Positions 21,491 through 23,275 of a stretch of DNA of 23,275 nucleotides are shown in pieces (positions within the stretch are counted from its first letter, which is position 1; each line of letters opens with the position of its first letter). The notes under the pieces are model-generated. The model was not told the origin of the DNA and ran no database searches. It saw nothing but the letters and a program-made list of their open reading frames with translations. A program made the translations under genes and the position numbers. Origin of the DNA: an uncultured Lachnospiraceae bacterium. GTDB lineage: Bacteria; Bacillota; Clostridia; Lachnospirales; Lachnospiraceae. Location: positions 1 to 23,275 of the forward strand of contig CAJTOL010000042.1 of the NCBI GenBank assembly GCA_910577645.1, written 5' to 3'.

Positions 21491-21537
21491 TGGCTCTCAA
21501 GTGTGAGAACGGTGGCTCCCAAGCTTGATAATAATCA
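21491..21537. repeat. Right terminal inverted repeat of the IS21-family element
   Basis: These 47 bases end in CTTGATAATAATCA and are the perfect reverse complement of 18856-18902. Confidence 0.93.
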
Positions 21538-21679
21538 CGGGGCCATGAAAATCAAATCTATCTTCATAATGTTCCATACAATATCACCCAAACTTATTTT
21601 ATATTTAAGGTGATAGTATGTGAATTAAATAGAATTTTATGTTTGGTAGTATTTAATTGCACATCCTCAAAATACCCAC
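21538..21679. other. AT-rich spacer with no recognised gene
   Basis: No reading frame of note, RNA gene or terminator is visible. A minus-strand ATG followed by 12 codons (MEHYEDRFDFHGP) runs into the insertion sequence and could be the start of a cut gene, but it is too short to identify. Confidence 0.4.
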
Positions 21680-21730
21680 TTGACATATGTATGACACTGC
21701 GTTACTCTTTAAGAGTAACATGATGTCATA
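21680..21730 (+). promoter_or_regulatory. Promoter and dyad operator of the BlaI-type repressor
   Basis: TTGACA (21680-21685) and TACTCT (21703-21708) have a 17-base spacing. Over the -10 box lies a large dyad at 21690-21730: TATGACA and GTTACTCTT on the left are repeated inverted as AAGAGTAAC and TGTCATA on the right, with the four bases between them unmatched. It probably binds the repressor encoded next. Confidence 0.65.
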
Positions 21731-21749
21731 CTTCAAGGAGGAAATCAAA

Positions 21750-22133
21750 ATGGTACAGCAAATATCAGATGCGGAATTTGAAATTATGAAAGTGATATGG
21801 GCTAACGGAGAAAAGCCGACGCTTTTTGCCAGTCTTACGGCAGATTTAGCAGCAAAAGGAAAACTCTGGCAAAAAAATACCCTTATCACGCTTTTAAACC
21901 GGCTTGTCAATAAGGGGTTTTTGAAAGCAAAAAAAACCGGGCGTTGCAATGAATACACCCCTCTTGTGTCGGAAAGCGAATACCACAAAACCCAAACCAA
22001 AAATTTTCTGGATAAAATTTATGAGGGAAATGCAAAATGGCTTGTTTCCGATTTGATTTCTGGCGACCTGTTGGCAGACGAAGAATATGAGGAACTGAAA
22101 AAGCTCTTGGAGAAAGGAAGAACAGAAAAATGA
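21750..22133 (+). CDS. BlaI/MecI/CopY-family transcriptional repressor
   Basis: The 127-residue protein begins MVQQISDAEFEIMKVIWANG, the standard BlaI start, with a winged helix (about 5-75; LWQKNTLITLLNRLVNKGFL is the recognition region) and a C-terminal dimer helix region (LADEEYEELKKLLEKG). I start it at 21750, eight bases after AAGGAGG (21735-21741). The longer frame from 21687 lies inside the operator dyad and has no ribosome site. Its stop overlaps the start of the sensor gene by four bases (ATGA). Such repressors are cleaved when the partner BlaR1 senses a beta-lactam or another cell-wall signal. No beta-lactamase gene lies in the window, so the target may be elsewhere or beyond the end. 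Confidence 0.92.
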   Translation: MVQQISDAEFEIMKVIWANGEKPTLFASLTADLAAKGKLWQKNTLITLLNRLVNKGFLKAKKTGRCNEYTPLVSESEYHKTQTKNFLDKIYEGNAKWLVSDLISGDLLADEEYEELKKLLEKGRTEK

Positions 22134-23275
22134 ACATTCTATTGAAAATGTTTTTGTCTATGTCATTTTCCGGTTCATTGTTCATCCTGCTGTTACTAGC
22201 CGGAAAAAGATTCCTTAAAGACAAAATCAGCAGACAATGGCAGTATTATATTTGGCTCATTGTTGTTGTACGGCTGTTATTGCCTTTTGGACCGGAAACA
22301 AACTTGATGGGAAAAGCCTATCAGACAATCGATCAGGCCATAACCCATTCTGTTTCCCTGCCGCAACAGCAGTCACCCTCTGGTGATACAAATGCTTTCA
22401 ATGTTCCTGCTTCCGGTATGGAACACGACAACCAGAATACTGTCAATCCTAAAGACGATTCTATATCCTCCCGCCCGGTTGGGGATATTCTGTCTTTATT
22501 TTCCAACCATGTTTGGCTTATCTGGCTCATGGTTGCATTGATTCTTTTGGTACAAAAAATAACGGCATATCATAGCTTTATTCGATATGTTAAGGCTGGA
22601 TTAAATCCGGTTTCCAATGTTGAGCAATTAGACCGGCTTTCAGTTATTGCGGAACAGACTGGCAGGAAAAGACCAGTAGAGCTTTGTGTCAATCCGTTGG
22701 TTTCGTCCCCTCTGCTGATTGGATTCTTCCGGCCATGTATTGTTTTACCAAGCGCAGATATTCCGGAGAAGGACTTTCAATATATCGTATTGCATGAATT
22801 AACGCATTACAAACGGCGGGATATGTTTTATAAATGGCTGGTACAAATTACCGTCTGTCTGCACTGGTTCAATCCGCTTGTTTATTTAATGAGGCGTGAA
22901 ATCACAAAGGCATGTGAATTTTCTTGTGATGAAGCGGTTCTTTCAAAAATGGGATATGATAACGCACAGGATTATGGAGAAACTCTGCTTGACGCAATGG
23001 CAGCAGTCGGAAAGTACAAGGAATCTCTGGTCGCTGTTACTCTTAGTGAAAACAAACAATTATTAAAAGAAAGGTTAGGTGCGATTATGAACTTAAAAAG
23101 AAAATCAAAAACAACTTTATTTGCTACAAGTGTGCTGACGCTGTGCATTATTTTAGGAGCGGTTTTTGTTGGTGTTTATCCAGCTGCCGCCGCCGATCAG
23201 CCATCAAATGAGCCTGCGGTATCAGGCCTGAATGAAAATGTAATATCGCCCACACAAGAGAAAAACAGTTCGCAT
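22130..23275 (+). CDS. BlaR1/MecR1-type M56 metalloprotease sensor, cut by the window end
   Basis: From ATG 22130 the frame is open for 382 codons to the window edge. It has a transmembrane start (residues 7-24 and 40-52), a loop, further membrane segments (about 127-141), and the M56 zinc protease motif HELTHYKRRD at 222-231 with a downstream CEFSCDEAVL (262-271). Another membrane segment follows about residues 308-326, after which the protein continues into what would be the extracellular sensor part. The start of that part (DQPSNEPAVSG) looks like a linker; whether a penicillin-binding domain follows cannot be seen. Signalling would go by cleavage of the BlaI-type repressor upstream. Confidence 0.9.
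   Translation, partial: MNILLKMFLSMSFSGSLFILLLLAGKRFLKDKISRQWQYYIWLIVVVRLLLPFGPETNLMGKAYQTIDQAITHSVSLPQQQSPSGDTNAFNVPASGMEHDNQNTVNPKDDSISSRPVGDILSLFSNHVWLIWLMVALILLVQKITAYHSFIRYVKAGLNPVSNVEQLDRLSVIAEQTGRKRPVELCVNPLVSSPLLIGFFRPCIVLPSADIPEKDFQYIVLHELTHYKRRDMFYKWLVQITVCLHWFNPLVYLMRREITKACEFSCDEAVLSKMGYDNAQDYGETLLDAMAAVGKYKESLVAVTLSENKQLLKERLGAIMNLKRKSKTTLFATSVLTLCIILGAVFVGVYPAAAADQPSNEPAVSGLNENVISPTQEKNSSH

Larger units (their letters stand above)
18856..21537 (+). mobile_element. IS21-family insertion sequence, complete, 2682 bp
   Basis: The terminal inverted repeats at 18856-18902 and 21491-21537 are identical over 47 bases and start with TG and end with CA, as IS21 elements do. Between them lie istA and istB. 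Further subterminal copies of the repeat motif (TATCAAGCTTGAGAATCACC near 18917, and GGCTCTCAAGCATGAGAAT near 21453) are typical multiple transposase-binding sites. The flanks read AATTAC on the left and CGGGGC on the right, so no target duplication is seen. Confidence 0.93.

Noticed and set aside
21546..21584. Short minus-strand frame MEHYEDRFDFHGP running into the insertion sequence
   Set aside because: It could be the start of a cut gene, but 13 residues cannot be assigned and it does not complete the YciI-like remnant.
1..23275. CRISPR array, tRNA, rRNA, prophage or toxin-antitoxin genes
   Set aside because: No spaced direct repeats, cloverleaf sequences, ribosomal RNA or phage genes were recognised; the only tandem repeat is the 89-bp array.

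Overview
The window looks like the genome of an anaerobic gut Firmicute, most likely a Lachnospiraceae/Clostridium-type organism. This rests on strong AGGAGG ribosome binding sites, sigma-A promoters of the TTGACA/TATAAT type, a CUT1 sugar ABC transporter lacking its own ATPase, a BlaI/BlaR1 pair and the style of the proteins. It is an inference; no rRNA or tRNA is present.

Layout. (1) 1-519: the end of an IS256-family element (minus strand) that has cut the 3' end of an acetyltransferase gene (520-1179, minus). (2) 1275-2431: a WYL-domain regulator (minus) whose leader holds a tandem 89-bp repeat. (3) 2449-9020: a five-gene plus-strand operon: PfkA-family sugar-phosphate kinase, a divergent triose-phosphate isomerase, a LarA-type nickel-pincer racemase/epimerase homologue, a NagA-type deacetylase and a fused mannose-family PTS IIC-IID membrane protein. 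(4) 9060-18527: a fucose/arabinose-isomerase-like gene, a LacI-family regulator, and a six-gene unit of lipoprotein sugar-binding protein, type I sulfatase without signal peptide, two permeases, class II ketose-bisphosphate aldolase and SIS-domain sugar-phosphate isomerase. It closes with a long hairpin at 18563-18614. (5) 18622-18855: remnant of a YciI-like gene cut by a complete IS21-family element (18856-21537; 47-bp perfect terminal inverted repeats, istB frameshifted). (6) 21680-23275: BlaI-type repressor and the start of a BlaR1-type metalloprotease sensor.

How the genes may work together. The sugar genes together suggest uptake and breakdown of a sulfated amino sugar or similar sulfated sugar. 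It would be imported intact by the ABC transporter, desulfated inside the cell by the sulfatase, deacetylated (NagA-like), deaminated or isomerised (SIS protein), phosphorylated at C1 (PfkA-like), split by the class II aldolase and equilibrated by the TIM-like enzyme. This parallels the Aga/Kba route for N-acetylgalactosamine. No first sugar kinase, no sulfatase-maturing radical-SAM enzyme, no ABC ATPase and no PTS IIA/IIB is present. The LarA homologue and the fucose-isomerase-like protein do not fit that route, so the true substrate may be different and new.

Regulation. Four similar near-palindromes (core TATACACACGT) lie at the promoter of the isomerase-like gene, at the lacI promoter and as a pair before the transporter operon. 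They define a probable local LacI regulon. The five-gene operon in region 3 lacks this motif and instead has another CG-centred palindrome plus a 12-bp leader stem-loop.
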